From contig DATFWQ010000355.1 of NCBI GenBank assembly GCA_035259145.1, positions 1 through 11,520 on the forward strand: a stretch of DNA of 11,520 nucleotides, written 5' to 3'. The DNA comes from CF-161 sp035259145 (GTDB taxonomy: Bacteria; Chloroflexota; Dormibacteria; Dormibacterales; Dormibacteraceae). Below, piece by piece: positions 1-6,144 of the stretch (positions are counted from its first letter, which is position 1; each line of letters starts with the position of its first letter). Both the position numbers and the translations under genes were made by a program. The notes under the pieces are model-generated. The model was not told where the DNA came from, did not search any database, and saw only the letters and a program-made list of their open reading frames with translations.

Positions 1-40
1 ACTGGATCTCCGCGCTGTTCATTCTTGGCCCTTCGTCGTA

Positions 41-499
41 GTGTCGAGCTCAAGCGTGGCCAAGTACTTGCTCGTGGCACATCAGACGGCCGAGAGCGAG
101 GAGTTGCTCGCCGCCGCCAAGGACCTGGCACAGGACGACCCAGAAGCGGAGTTCGTCCTGTTGGTGCCGGCGACCCCGGTCGGCAAGCTGCTGGTCTGGG
201 AGGAGGGTGCGACCGTGGACGTCGCGCGCCGCCGCGCCCTGTCCGCAAAGGCGCGCCTGGAGCGCCTCGGGCTCCGGGTGGAAGCGGCACGAACAGGTGA
301 TCAGGATCCGACGGCGGCGATCGCTGACGAGATGCACGCCGGCCGACAGTACGACGCCATCGTGATTTCAACGCTGCCTGCCGGGGTTTCCAAGTGGCTG
401 GGTATGGACGTGCTCAGCCGCGTGCGCCGCAACTTCCCTGGCCACAGGGTGATCCACGTAGTTGCGGCGGCTGCGACAGGCGCCGAAACGCCCTCATAG
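41..499 (+). CDS. UspA-like small protein (hypothetical)
   Basis: A 152-residue soluble protein with no signal peptide or membrane segment. Its pattern is that of a Rossmann-like alpha/beta fold related to universal stress proteins: a first strand (KYLLVAHQT, residues 8-16), a helix, a second strand (FVLLVPATP, 38-46), a long basic helix (about 60-78), an RLGLRVEAARTGD strand and turn, and the segment YDAIVISTLPAGVSKWLGMD (104-123), where USP-type proteins carry a D-x-I-V-h-S/G-[TS] strand. The exact role is unknown; nucleotide binding is possible by analogy, but a clear G-x2-G-x9-G-[ST] ATP loop is not visible. The start is a GTG at 41. A second in-frame GTG at 56 is possible, and no strong ribosome binding site distinguishes them. 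The gene stands alone, convergent with the dehydratase that follows. Confidence 0.75.
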   Translation: MSSSSVAKYLLVAHQTAESEELLAAAKDLAQDDPEAEFVLLVPATPVGKLLVWEEGATVDVARRRALSAKARLERLGLRVEAARTGDQDPTAAIADEMHAGRQYDAIVISTLPAGVSKWLGMDVLSRVRRNFPGHRVIHVVAAAATGAETPS

Positions 500-628
500 G
501 CAGCATCCACGGAACCTTCGCACGAGGTCGTGGCCATGGGAGCCAGGTGGCAAGGGTCGTGCCGATCACACGGAGGTGTGCCCCGGGTACGCGACGTGAT
601 GGGTCTTTGGATCCGTGTCGGTCTCCGG

Positions 629-985
629 TCAGGTCGTGGCCGCGGCCGCCAGGCCATCGATCTTGGCTGCCATGACGAAGTCGTTCTCGGTCAATCCGCC
701 TGCGACGTGAGTCCAGAGCTGCACCCGAACCTGCCCCCAGCTGACCAGCAGGTCTGGGTGGTGCTGCTCGGCCTCCGCCAGGGGCGTGATCTGGTTCACG
801 AAACCCACGGCGCTGACGAAGTCCGGGAACCGGAACCGCTTGACGAGCTGCGCATGGTTGCCTGCCTCTTCGACTCGCCAGCCGTCGAGCTCGGCCAGCA
901 GCGGCGCGATCTGCTCAGCGTTCATGGGCGGGACGCCGCCCTCACAGGGGACACAGTGGCGCTCCGCGAGAGGTATTCCGTCCAT
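629..985 (-). CDS. Pterin-4a-carbinolamine dehydratase (4a-hydroxytetrahydrobiopterin dehydratase)
   Basis: 118 residues, the usual length for the long form of this family. The family dehydrates 4a-hydroxytetrahydropterin to quinonoid dihydropterin, recycling the cofactor of aromatic amino acid hydroxylases; many bacteria keep it with no hydroxylase nearby. The family signature is complete: E71-x3-H75-H76-P77, aromatic W83, then H93 and D102 at the expected spacings, inside QHHPDLLVSWGQVRVQLWTH. The N-terminal HCVPCEGG segment (residues 10-17) with its C-x2-C is typical of long-form homologues and supports the ATG at 985 rather than the internal Met 21; an AAGGGG stretch lies just upstream of it. 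No hydroxylase gene is visible in the window, so its physiological partner is unknown. It is transcribed in the same direction as the TetR gene but separated by 88 bp. Confidence 0.93.
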   Translation of the reverse strand: MDGIPLAERHCVPCEGGVPPMNAEQIAPLLAELDGWRVEEAGNHAQLVKRFRFPDFVSAVGFVNQITPLAEAEQHHPDLLVSWGQVRVQLWTHVAGGLTENDFVMAAKIDGLAAAATT

Positions 986-1073
986 GGCACCCCTTAGAGG
1001 ATACGTGGGGAGGTCGCTTCATCCACTACGAGACCGGCCGGGTCTCGCCCCGCGATGCAGGGCGCTTGTGGCC

Positions 1074-2381
1074 TCAGCCGGATGGCAGGCGGGGTTCGAG
1101 GCCGTCCAGCAGGACCTGCAGGCCGAACTCGAAGCGCGCGTCCGGGTCGGGATCGCCCAGGCGGCGAGCCAGCGGGGCCAAGGTCGGGTACTCCTCCGGC
1201 GACAGCGCCTCGTCCCAGCCACTCCCAGCGGCCCCGGCGGTCCGAGCCGGCACAAGCGGCTCGGGCGGCTCGTCCTCGGCTTCCTGGGAGGTGTCGAACG
1301 TCAGCTGGCTGGCACCGCCATCCACCTCCACGTCGTAGCGGCCAGAGGCGGCCTCGAAGTCGGGCGTCTCCCATCGCGTCTCGCCGGCAGAGCCGAGGTG
1401 AAGGGTGTCCAGCGTGAGCCGGTGGACCCCCGAGCCCACCCGGACCCTGGCGGCCACACCGGGCGGCCGCCGGATGGTGAGCTTGTGCACCCCGCCGCTC
1501 AGGCGCAGCGGGACGGTCCCCTCAGCGGCCGGCAGCAGCAGGGTCATGTCGGCGGTGCCGCCGCTGGCCGCGAAGGACCTGAGGCGCAGGCCGCGCAGGT
1601 CCGCGCGCAGCTTCCAGACGCCACTGCTGATGTCCACGTCCCAGGGGACGGCAGAGTTCAGGGTCAGGTCAGCGGTATGCATGCGAAGCTGCACGCGCTT
1701 GTGGTGGAGGGTGATCCGGACGGTGCCGCCCTCGACCAGCACCGTGGGCGGCTTGCCCTGGAAGCGTCCCGCACACAGCTCTGCCAGAGCGGGGTCGGCT
1801 CGCAGCGTCATGCCCGCCACCCCGTTGGCGATCTCCAGCCGACCGTGAGTCACGCCGCCGAGCGGCATCCGCAGATCGCCGTACTGGCCGTCTTGGGGCA
1901 CGCCCAACCCGGACTCCTCGGCCACCGCCGCCGGCACGTACGTGCCCGCGAGAAGGTGGCAGGCATCAACCGCGACCTCGCCGTTGAATCCCGCCGCCAG
2001 CATGGACCGGACCAGGCCCTCGTACAGCCGCGGCGCGGCAGGCTGGGCCGCCATCACGACCCGCGCGCCGTCTCGGTGTGACCGCAGCACGTCGCGGTAG
2101 TCGGTCGCGAACGCCTCCAGCTGCGCCCGCCAGGGCAGGTCGGAGGCGGGCTCCGGCACCTCGGCGACGATGGCCTCGGCGAGCAGCCCCAGGAGCTGGT
2201 CCTTGTCGCGGATGTGCCAGTAGAGCGAGGCGGCGCGCATCCCCAGCCGCTCGGCCAGGGAGCGCATGGTCAGCCCCTCCAGGCCGGCCTCGTCCAGGAC
2301 TTCCAGCGCGGCGCTGACCAGGCGCTCGCGCCCTTCCGCACCGACGCCCACGAGATGCCGCAGCCGGCTTCCGACGCTCAT
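1074..2381 (-). CDS. TetR-family regulator with a beta-repeat domain embedded in its ligand-binding half
   Basis: A 435-residue DNA-binding repressor, about twice the usual TetR length (near 200-230). Residues 15-75 form the TetR N-terminal helix-turn-helix (LTMRSLAERLGMRAASLYWH, 37-56, then IRDKDQLL). Residues 84-155 look like the first helices of a tetracycline-repressor-like C-terminal domain (WRAQLEAFATDYRDVLRSHR). Residues about 178-365 are glycine- and beta-rich, with seven copies of a GG-x3-[LM]-T-hydrophobic unit near 186, 218, 253, 274, 296, 317 and 355 (for example SGGVHKLTI, GSGVHRLTL, DGGASQLTF). An acidic, proline-rich linker follows (366-392), then LSPEEYPTLAPLA and FEFGLQVLLDGLEPRL (393-431), which look like the final helices of the same TetR C-terminal domain. 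The beta block is therefore inserted within that domain. The gene is divergent from an ABC exporter operon, which it probably represses. The repeat domain's ligand is unknown. Confidence 0.9.
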   Translation of the reverse strand: MSVGSRLRHLVGVGAEGRERLVSAALEVLDEAGLEGLTMRSLAERLGMRAASLYWHIRDKDQLLGLLAEAIVAEVPEPASDLPWRAQLEAFATDYRDVLRSHRDGARVVMAAQPAAPRLYEGLVRSMLAAGFNGEVAVDACHLLAGTYVPAAVAEESGLGVPQDGQYGDLRMPLGGVTHGRLEIANGVAGMTLRADPALAELCAGRFQGKPPTVLVEGGTVRITLHHKRVQLRMHTADLTLNSAVPWDVDISSGVWKLRADLRGLRLRSFAASGGTADMTLLLPAAEGTVPLRLSGGVHKLTIRRPPGVAARVRVGSGVHRLTLDTLHLGSAGETRWETPDFEAASGRYDVEVDGGASQLTFDTSQEAEDEPPEPLVPARTAGAAGSGWDEALSPEEYPTLAPLARRLGDPDPDARFEFGLQVLLDGLEPRLPSG

Positions 2382-2422
2382 CTATCTTGACAGTCTAACA
2401 CTGTTCGTGCGAATCTAACGTC
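2382..2422. promoter_or_regulatory. Divergent promoter/operator region with TCTAAC direct repeats
   Basis: This 41-bp gap separates the starts of the TetR gene and the ABC ATPase gene. TCTAAC occurs at 2394-2399 and again at 2414-2419, an exact 20-bp period (about two helical turns), as for two regulator dimers on one DNA face. The left copy lies in an imperfect palindrome, TGACAG-T-CTAACA (2388-2400). TTGACA at 2387-2392 matches a -35 box for the rightward operon, but no good -10 box lies at the right distance. The ATPase start at 2423 has no clear ribosome binding site, so a leaderless or nearly leaderless transcript is possible. Autoregulation and exporter repression are inferred from layout. 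Confidence 0.5.
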
Positions 2423-3430
2423 ATGATTCCCAATCGAACGGCGTTAGGCAAGGCGACAGACGCGGTAGTGGTCGAGAACCTGCGGAAGTCCTTCCCCGTC
2501 AAGGGCGGCACCCTGGAGGCTGTCCGAGGCATCGACCTGCGCGTGGCGCGAGGCGAGATTTTCGGCTTCCTGGGCCCCAATGGCGCCGGCAAGACGACCA
2601 CCTTGCGCATGCTCACGACCCTGCTGCCGCCAGACGGCGGTCGAGCGCTGGTGGCGGGCGCCGACGTCGCCAGCCGACCCCAGGATGTCCGCCGGCGGAT
2701 CGGCTACGTAGGCCAGCGTGGTGGCGCCGACAGCGCCGCGACCGGGCGCGAGAATCTGGTCCTCCAGGCTCGCCTGTACGGCCAGCGCAAGGCGGAGGCG
2801 TCGGCCCGGGCCGCCGAACTGATCGACCTGGTTGAGCTGTCCGAGTTCGCCGACCGGCCGGTGCTCACCTACTCGGGCGGCCAGCGGCGCCGGCTGGAGG
2901 TCGCCCTCGGCATCGTGCATCACCCCCAGGTGCTGTTCTTGGACGAGCCGACGGCCGGCCTCGACCCCCAGAACCGGGCAAACCTCTGGGACCGGGTGCG
3001 GGCGCTCCGAGCCACCGGCACCACCGTCTTCCTCACCACACACTACATGGAGGAGGCGGACGCGCTCTGCGATCGCGTGGCGATCATCGACCACGGCGCC
3101 ATCGCCTCCGAGGGCACGCCGCGGGAGCTGAAGCAGTGCCTCGGGCGCGAGATGGTGCTTATCAAGCCCGGGCCCGCAGCCCGCCCGCTGGAGGACCTGC
3201 GCCGCGACCTCGCCGCGGAGCGGTTCGTCGAAGAGGCCCGCATCGAGGGCGAGACGATCCGCCTGGCGGTTGGCGACGGGGGCCAGGCGCTGCCCGCCAT
3301 CGTCGCCCGGCTCCAGTCGGACGGCGTTCCGCTGGAGACGATCTCGCTGTCGGCGCCGTCGCTTGACGACGTCTTCCTCCGTCAGACTGGCCGGTCTCTA
3401 CGCGACGCCGGCAAAGGAGAGCAGTCATGA
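2423..3430 (+). CDS. ABC transporter ATP-binding protein, DrrA-like
   Basis: 335 residues, the standard size for DrrA/CcmA-type ATPases that power ABC-2 exporters of drugs or lipids. All nucleotide-binding motifs are intact: Walker A GPNGAGKTT (51-59), Q-loop glutamine in GYVGQ (94-98), ABC signature YSGGQ (150-154), Walker B LFLDEP (171-176), D-loop GLDP (179-182) and H-loop histidine in TTHYMEEAD (205-213). After about residue 240 comes the C-terminal extension typical of the DrrA group, ending in SLDDVFLRQTGRSLRD, a tail shared by daunorubicin-resistance-type ATPases. The start is ATG at 2423, 41 bp from the divergent TetR gene. Its stop overlaps the permease start as ATGA, so the two are translationally coupled. 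The substrate cannot be told from sequence. Confidence 0.95.
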   Translation: MIPNRTALGKATDAVVVENLRKSFPVKGGTLEAVRGIDLRVARGEIFGFLGPNGAGKTTTLRMLTTLLPPDGGRALVAGADVASRPQDVRRRIGYVGQRGGADSAATGRENLVLQARLYGQRKAEASARAAELIDLVELSEFADRPVLTYSGGQRRRLEVALGIVHHPQVLFLDEPTAGLDPQNRANLWDRVRALRATGTTVFLTTHYMEEADALCDRVAIIDHGAIASEGTPRELKQCLGREMVLIKPGPAARPLEDLRRDLAAERFVEEARIEGETIRLAVGDGGQALPAIVARLQSDGVPLETISLSAPSLDDVFLRQTGRSLRDAGKGEQS

Positions 3431-4188
3431 AGCTCGTCACCGACGTCTGGGTGTTGATGGGTCGCAAGGTGCGGGAGGCGCTGCGCCAGCCGACCTGGGT
3501 GATCATGAACCTCTCCCTCCCCCTGGTCCTCCTCGCGTTCTACGCCCCCTTGCTCCACTCGCTCGCGGGGGCCCCGGGCTTCACGCGGGGCAGCGTGCTC
3601 GACGTGTTCGTGCCCGGAATGCTCGTCATGCTGGCGTACGTCAACGTCACCGCTGCCGGCTACTTTCTCCTCATGGAGCTCGACTCGGGCGTGATCGAGC
3701 GCTTGCGGGTGACGCCGGTGAGCCGCTTCGCTCTCCTGATGGGCACCGTCCTGCGCGACGTCCTGGCCATGGTCGTCCCGGCGCTGGTGCTGGTCGCGAT
3801 CGCCATCCCGTTCGGGTTCCACCCTCGCTGGGCCGGGGCCGCCGTCCTTATGGTGCTCCTGGCGCTCCTCACCGCCGCCACCGCGGCGGCGTCCAGCGCG
3901 CTGGCCCTGATCGTCCGCAAGGTCGAGAGCCTCACGGCGGTCACGAACGGCACGCTCATGCCGTTGCTGCTCCTGTCGGGCTTGTTCCTGCCGCTGTCCC
4001 TGGCCCCGCAGTGGCTGCGGGTCCTCGCCCACATCAACCCGCTTTACTACGCGGTCGAGGCCTCGCGGGACCTCGCCGTCGGGACGATTGGGTCGGCGAC
4101 CGTCGGCCAGGGCTTCCTGGTGATGGGTGGCCTCGCGGTCCTGGCGATTGCATGGGCCACCCGCGTCTACCGGAAGGCTGCAGCCTGA
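3427..4188 (+). CDS. ABC-2 type transporter permease, DrrB-like
   Basis: 253 residues, the usual DrrB length. About six hydrophobic segments are visible, near residues 23-43, 60-82, 103-130, 136-162, 175-195 and 228-247. Between the second and third sits LDSGVIERLRVTPVSR (85-100), the cytoplasmic segment characteristic of ABC-2 permeases that contacts the ATPase. NPLYYAVEASRDLAVG (204-219) is the conserved segment before the last membrane helix. It should form the membrane channel of an exporter with the preceding ATPase. The start ATG overlaps the ATPase stop (ATGA), with GGAGA seven to eleven bases upstream as ribosome binding site. A hairpin begins at its stop codon. Confidence 0.94.
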   Translation: MKLVTDVWVLMGRKVREALRQPTWVIMNLSLPLVLLAFYAPLLHSLAGAPGFTRGSVLDVFVPGMLVMLAYVNVTAAGYFLLMELDSGVIERLRVTPVSRFALLMGTVLRDVLAMVVPALVLVAIAIPFGFHPRWAGAAVLMVLLALLTAATAAASSALALIVRKVESLTAVTNGTLMPLLLLSGLFLPLSLAPQWLRVLAHINPLYYAVEASRDLAVGTIGSATVGQGFLVMGGLAVLAIAWATRVYRKAAA

Positions 4189-4258
4189 GGGCTGCATGGC
4201 CGCCTTACCGTACCGGAGCCACCTTGGCCGCGGGCCACGGGCTGGGCCTCCGGTACGG
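4180..4258 (+). terminator. Hairpins after the ABC exporter operon
   Basis: Two inverted repeats close the operon. GCAGCC (4180-4185) pairs with GGCTGC (4190-4195) around a four-base loop that includes the stop codon. A longer perfect 11-bp repeat, CCGTACCGGAG at 4208-4218 with its complement at 4248-4258, encloses a 29-base GC-rich loop that can fold further. There is no T-run after either stem. U-less terminators are proposed for high-GC actinobacteria, so termination is plausible but unproven; mRNA 3'-end protection is the alternative. Confidence 0.45.
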
Positions 4259-4709
4259 CCAACCGTCTATCGACCCATGACATCTTTGACGTGGACAAGG
4301 TCGATCAGCGACAGCGTGACCGCGGGCGGTGGGCGAGAAACGCCGCAGGCGCTATGTCGGGCGGCCGTCCATTCGGGGTCATCGACACGCCTGACACAGA
4401 ACTACTTTCAGTTGCCTGGGATGACTGTCGAGGCGCTGGCGGCACGGAAGATCATCCCAACGGCGAACGGCCTTCCGGCACGGTGCGGGATGTGGGACTG
4501 GCTCGACTTCTGCCAACCATGGTGGGCGGCGCTGGTTTCGAACCAGCGACCTCTTGCGTGTGAAGCAAGCGCTCTGGCTAGCGAATCGATTTCTCTCCCA
4601 ACCTGAATCAGTTTGGAGAGCTTGCTTCAGAATCACGCTCCTTTCGGACTGTTGCCTGCACTCTGGGCGACTGGCTTGCCCCGACTGCCCTGATGACGGG
4701 AGGTCGGCG
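4259..4709. other. Non-coding stretch containing the island's left end
   Basis: Apart from the tRNA fragment at 4522-4575 I see no gene here. Several frames are open for 90-160 codons, but their products are rich in arginine, serine and proline with no recognisable motif. Two rightward frames translate the tRNA fragment and give the well-known false peptide GAGFEPATSC. Sequence left of 4522 is presumed chromosomal and sequence right of 4575 is presumed island. Confidence 0.5.
4522..4575 (-). repeat. tRNA-Val 3' fragment (distal attachment-site repeat)
   Basis: These 54 bases are identical to 9864-9917, the intact tRNA-Val(CAC) gene, in the same orientation. They hold the discriminator base, the 3' acceptor strand, the T arm, the variable loop, the anticodon arm and half of the D arm. 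The rest of the D arm and the 5' acceptor strand are missing, so no functional tRNA can form. A partial 3' copy some 5.3 kb beyond the 3' end of an intact tRNA gene is the classic footprint of integration at a tRNA attachment site. Confidence 0.85.
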
Positions 4710-4936
4710 TCAGCCGCGCGGTCGGTCGGTCGACCCGAGTGGCGGATCCCACATCTCGCCCAGGACAGGGATACCTTCTGCGACAACGTTGCGCAAGCAC
4801 GCCGCATGGCAGAACAGCTCCTGCGATGGCGCTCGCTCGTCCTCGAGGTCGCGAATGCGGACGATGCCCAGGCTCAGGCCATCCTCGGCCGTCGGTCGAT
4901 TGCCTCCTCGCAGAAGCAGCACTGGACGGTTTCCAC
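4710..4936 (-). pseudogene. Small CxxC zinc-ribbon-like protein, frameshifted
   Basis: Read from a GTG at 4936, the frame begins METVQCCFCEEAID, a zinc-ribbon-like start with C-x2-C. It then hits a stop within a few codons. The overlapping frame carries TAEDGLSLGIVRIRD followed by SQELFCHAACLRNVVAEGIP and ends at 4710. The two halves together resemble small bacterial proteins of about 70-80 residues with an N-terminal CCFC motif and a C-terminal FCHAxCL motif; I know these only as uncharacterised proteins. Joining them needs one extra base within about 4889-4900, so I read a one-base deletion. The total of 227 bases (75 codons plus two bases) fits this. No function is known. A sequencing error is the other explanation. 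Confidence 0.55.
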
Positions 4937-5095
4937 CGACCCAGCGTAGTCCGGGCCGGCCCGCGGCTATGCCGCCCAACCCCCGTGTGCCCCCGAACTG
5001 TGCGGCGTCCTGTCGAGGAAACGTGCTAGAAGCCTCACACAGACAGTTGCATCAAACTAATGTTCGATGCCTACGGGGCCGCAAGCCCTAGCAAC

Positions 5096-5128
5096 TATAA
5101 TGCTGGCATAGTACAATGCAATCATTAT
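5096..5128 (+). promoter_or_regulatory. Promoter and possible operator of the toxin-antitoxin pair
   Basis: A perfect -10 hexamer TATAAT lies at 5096-5101, 14 bases before the toxin ATG at 5116, in otherwise GC-rich DNA. No good -35 box lies 16-18 bases upstream. ATAATG (5097-5102) and CATTAT (5123-5128) form an inverted repeat spanning the -10 and the start codon, a plausible site for autorepression by the antitoxin, as is usual for these pairs. Confidence 0.5.
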
Positions 5129-5482
5129 GGGATGTCGAGTACACGGACCAGTTCAAGGTCTGGTGGGCTGGTCTCAGCGGCCACGCACAGGAGCGCATAG
5201 CGGCCGCAGTCACCGTCCTTAGAGGAGCGTGGACCGGGTCTGGGCAGGCCTCTAGTGGACAGCATCACCACCTCTCGGCATCCCAATATGAAAGAGCTGA
5301 GGCCAGCAGCCGGCACCATTCGGATCCTGTTCGCCTTCGATCCTCGCCGTCACGCGATCCTCTTGATCGGTGGCGATAAGCGAAGACGATGGACAGCCTG
5401 GTACGAGGAGATGGTGCCGACAGCGGACAGCCTCTACGAGGAGCACCTGGAACAACTGAAGCGAGAAGGAGAACTGACATGA
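5116..5482 (+). pseudogene. RelE/HigB-type (Gp49-like) toxin, split by a +1 frameshift
   Basis: The first 35 codons (MQSLWDVEYTDQFKVWWAGL...AAAVTVLR) and a second frame that gives PLVDSITTSRHPNMKELRP, IRILFAFDPRRHAILLIGGDK and WYEEMVPTADSLYEEHLEQL form one toxin of about 120 residues. Order, length and motifs match phage Gp49-like toxins of the RelE superfamily: the E-hydrophobic start, the R-[IV]-hydrophobic-[YF]-AFDP strand, the LLxGGDK turn and the Y-x3-P-x-A-D-x-L-Y-x2-H-L tail. Such toxins are ribosome-dependent mRNA endonucleases. The frames join if the A at 5221 is removed (CTT-A-GAG-GAG), so a single-base insertion inactivates the gene unless ribosomes shift there. Its stop overlaps the antitoxin start as ATGA, giving the toxin-first order usual for this type. 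Confidence 0.8.
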
Positions 5483-5922
5483 GCGGCCGCCATCCCTGGA
5501 GCAAGCTCCGGGAACAGATCGACGCTGACCCCGAGCAACGAGCGAGGGTGGACGCGGAGGCTGAGCAACTGCGTGTCGCTGCAAGGCTTGCTGAGATCCG
5601 GGAATCGATGAGAGTCACCCAGGAGGAGCTTGCGCGGGCCCTGGACGTCTCTCAGGCCAACGTCTCCAGGATCGAGAACCAGGTCGATATCCAACTGTCC
5701 ACGTTGAGACGCTACGTCGAGGGACTCGGAGGGCGACTGGAACTGGCGGTCGTGTTCCCGGAAGTCACGGTCCGACTAGGCAACGTAGCCGGAGCGACCA
5801 GAGGATCGGCCAAAAGAAGAACCAGGTCCGCCGGCCGATCCCCGGGTTCGGCGCTGCAGCGGCGCACCTCCGTAGCAACGAGCTTGGATTCGCCTCACCG
5901 ACGGCAATCACGGTCAGGTTAG
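5479..5922 (+). CDS. HTH (Xre/HigA-type) antitoxin with abnormal C-terminal tail
   Basis: Partner of the preceding toxin gene. Start chosen at ATG 5479 because it overlaps the toxin stop (ATGA) and has AAGGAG at 5466-5471 with a seven-base spacer; a longer upstream frame exists but would run inside the toxin gene. Residues 1-35 form the charged helix common in these antitoxins, and residues 45-66 (VTQEELARALDVSQANVSRI) form the Xre helix-turn-helix. STLRRYVEGLGGRLELAVVF (74-93) is the conserved family segment. Homologues usually stop a few residues later, near 100. Here 147 residues are encoded, and about 45 extra ones are arginine- and serine-rich with no motif, which suggests loss of the native stop by a rearrangement. 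The DNA-binding part is intact, so it could still bind its promoter. Confidence 0.82.
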   Translation: MSGRHPWSKLREQIDADPEQRARVDAEAEQLRVAARLAEIRESMRVTQEELARALDVSQANVSRIENQVDIQLSTLRRYVEGLGGRLELAVVFPEVTVRLGNVAGATRGSAKRRTRSAGRSPGSALQRRTSVATSLDSPHRRQSRSG

Positions 5923-6115
5923 TGAACCTGTCGCCGTCGGCTTGGATTGCATAGCAGCCAGGGGCTGAGAAAGACCAGAAGTGCGCATCGCCCTCGCCCC
6001 CGGCAGGTGCTTCAACATCGAGCTCCGGCTGGTAGACCACGGTCCGACCCTCGGAATCGAGCCTGCTGAAGCTCACCGGAACACCGCGCTGCTCGGCAGG
6101 GGGGGCCGGTTCCAC
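5765..6115 (-). pseudogene. C-terminal fragment of a putative secreted protein
   Basis: The middle of this frame, VVYQPELDVEAPAGG followed by SAPGCYAIQADGDRFTNLTV, resembles the end of small secreted or lipoprotein-like proteins whose beta-sandwich finishes with a PGC[YW]xhxxDG motif. No signal peptide or lipobox is present, and the frame starts (GTG at 6115) just after an in-frame stop, so the N-terminal part is missing. After EANPSSLLRR the sequence becomes hydrophobic and basic without pattern, and it overlaps the abnormal tail of the antitoxin on the other strand. I read it as a gene remnant with a rearrangement junction near 5780-5890. Function unknown. Confidence 0.35.
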
Positions 6116-6144
6116 TCAGGCCAGCGCGTCGCGATCCGCCGACA

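Noticed and set aside
786..2081. 431-codon rightward open frame
   Set aside because: It lies antisense to the TetR gene and part of the dehydratase gene; no domain, and a composition typical of a high-GC shadow frame.
3382..4197. 271-codon leftward open frame rich in His, Gln, Arg, Asp and Glu
   Set aside because: Antisense of the membrane permease; that composition is what hydrophobic codons give on the other strand.
4291..4563. Rightward open frame of 90 codons ending in GAGFEPATSCV
   Set aside because: The ending is a translation of the antisense of tRNA-Val, a known recurrent false annotation; the rest has no motif.
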